Source of the DNA: Acidobacteriota bacterium
Lineage (GTDB): Bacteria; Acidobacteriota; UBA6911
Direction: 5' to 3'
NCBI GenBank assembly: GCA_031254095.1
Contig: JAIRVC010000147.1
Span: 1 to 5,865 of the forward strand
DNA length: 5,865 bases
Shown here: positions 5,429-5,865 of the stretch, piece by piece
Layout of the letters: each line of letters begins with the position of its first letter
How positions within the stretch are numbered: the stretch's first letter is position 1
Made by a program: the position numbers and the translations under genes
Notes under the pieces: model-generated
The model's database searches: none
What the model was told of the DNA's origin: nothing
Seen by the model: only the letters and a program-made list of their open reading frames with translations

Positions 5429-5865
5429 TTAGTTTCGCAATATCTAATTGCATATAATCGTTTGCCAAAGGGTCAAGCCCGATACGAACAAGGGCATTAT
5501 CGGCCCATTCAAGCGAGCCGCGCGGCCCACAGCCAATATCGAGTATCCTTTTGCCGTTAAAGTAATCCTTTACTAATCCGAAATTTTCTGTGTAAAAATA
5601 TTCGTAATGGCCATTAGCTAATGTATGTCCTTCCGCGTGATAGCGGCTTAACCAATAGTTTATTTCTGCGTTACCTTTTCGGTTATCGTTATTGGCAGAT
5701 AACCGCTTCTCAATTTCCTGTTTTTCAAGCGAACAGACTTTTTTTAAATCTCCAGTTGCCAATGTTTCTACATGGCTAAAGAATTGCCTTGCTTCGGAAA
5801 GCCTGCCCGTATCCTTCATTATGTAAGCTAAATTTAATAGATTATCGACGCTATTATTATTTATA
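5382..5865 (-). CDS. N-terminal part: TPR-like helices and SAM-binding motif I (5' end outside window)
   Basis: The frame continues upstream of the ATG at 5819 to the edge with no stop, reading NLLNLAYIMKDTGRL and then SEARQFFSHV. This fits a tetratricopeptide helix pair (LAY...G...EA...F), so the ATG at 5819 is probably an internal Met. After a charged linker comes RILDIGCGPRGSLEW, the glycine-rich SAM-binding motif I of class I methyltransferases, then RIGLDPLANDYMQLDIAKL, in which Asp of GLDP is the acidic residue at the end of strand beta 2. After the frameshift the frame reads unrelated residues (NDLCLVGCRANSIPK) to its stop at 5382. On its own this half could not form the complete catalytic fold. 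Confidence 0.65.
   Translation of the reverse strand, partial: INNNSVDNLLNLAYIMKDTGRLSEARQFFSHVETLATGDLKKVCSLEKQEIEKRLSANNDNRKGNAEINYWLSRYHAEGHTLANGHYEYFYTENFGLVKDYFNGKRILDIGCGPRGSLEWADNALVRIGLDPLANDYMQLDIAKLNDLCLVGCRANSIPK

Larger units (their letters stand above)
5057..5865 (-). pseudogene. TPR-linked SAM methyltransferase gene, frameshifted and truncated by the window edge
   Basis: Two overlapping minus-strand frames together make one methyltransferase: the first supplies the SAM-binding start of the fold and the second continues it without loss. The switch lies at aaactaaatgact, complementary to 5435-5423. Removing one A from the AAA run (5428-5430) would join Lys-Leu directly to MTYVWSG, giving about 268 residues in the window with no missing fold segment. 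The upstream frame is open to the right edge, so the true start is outside. The break may be a recent mutation, a sequencing or assembly error, or, less likely, recoding. The region is more AT-rich than the macroglobulin gene. Confidence 0.7.

Overview
The window holds the last three quarters of one very large gene, a small membrane-protein gene, a structured intergenic stretch, and a frameshifted methyltransferase gene on the opposite strand. No rRNA, tRNA, CRISPR array, transposase or phage gene is visible. The large protein belongs to the thioester-containing bacterial alpha-2-macroglobulin family in the long form common in Bacteroidota and in some other Gram-negative anaerobes such as treponeme-like spirochaetes. 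The small genes use Shine-Dalgarno-like sites and one sigma70-like promoter is visible. Both are less typical of Bacteroidota, so I lean to a Gram-negative, non-enteric bacterium but cannot name the phylum.

Layout. Bases 1-4251 (+) form one open frame that runs off the left edge: the C-terminal 1416 residues of an alpha-2-macroglobulin, with macroglobulin domains, a bait-like low-complexity segment, a CAEQ thioester and a C-terminal closing domain. After 112 bases comes a 100-residue, three-helix membrane protein (4364-4666, +) of unknown function. Bases 4667-5056 separate it from a convergent gene and hold at least five hairpins, a 23-codon small ORF with a perfect GGAGG site, and a leftward sigma70-like promoter enclosed by inverted repeats. 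Bases 5057-5865 (-) encode a class I SAM-dependent methyltransferase preceded by a TPR-like helix pair. The gene is broken by a one-base frameshift near 5430 and runs off the right edge.

How the parts relate. The macroglobulin would act as a periplasmic or surface-anchored protease trap. The membrane protein lies downstream on the same strand and may be co-transcribed, but nothing in it indicates a shared job. The methyltransferase is unrelated by orientation and is visibly more AT-rich. The part most likely to hold something undescribed is the intergenic region at about 4690-5035. Its stems are directly visible, but whether they form a regulatory RNA, a dispersed repeat or overlapping terminators cannot be decided without comparison to other genomes.
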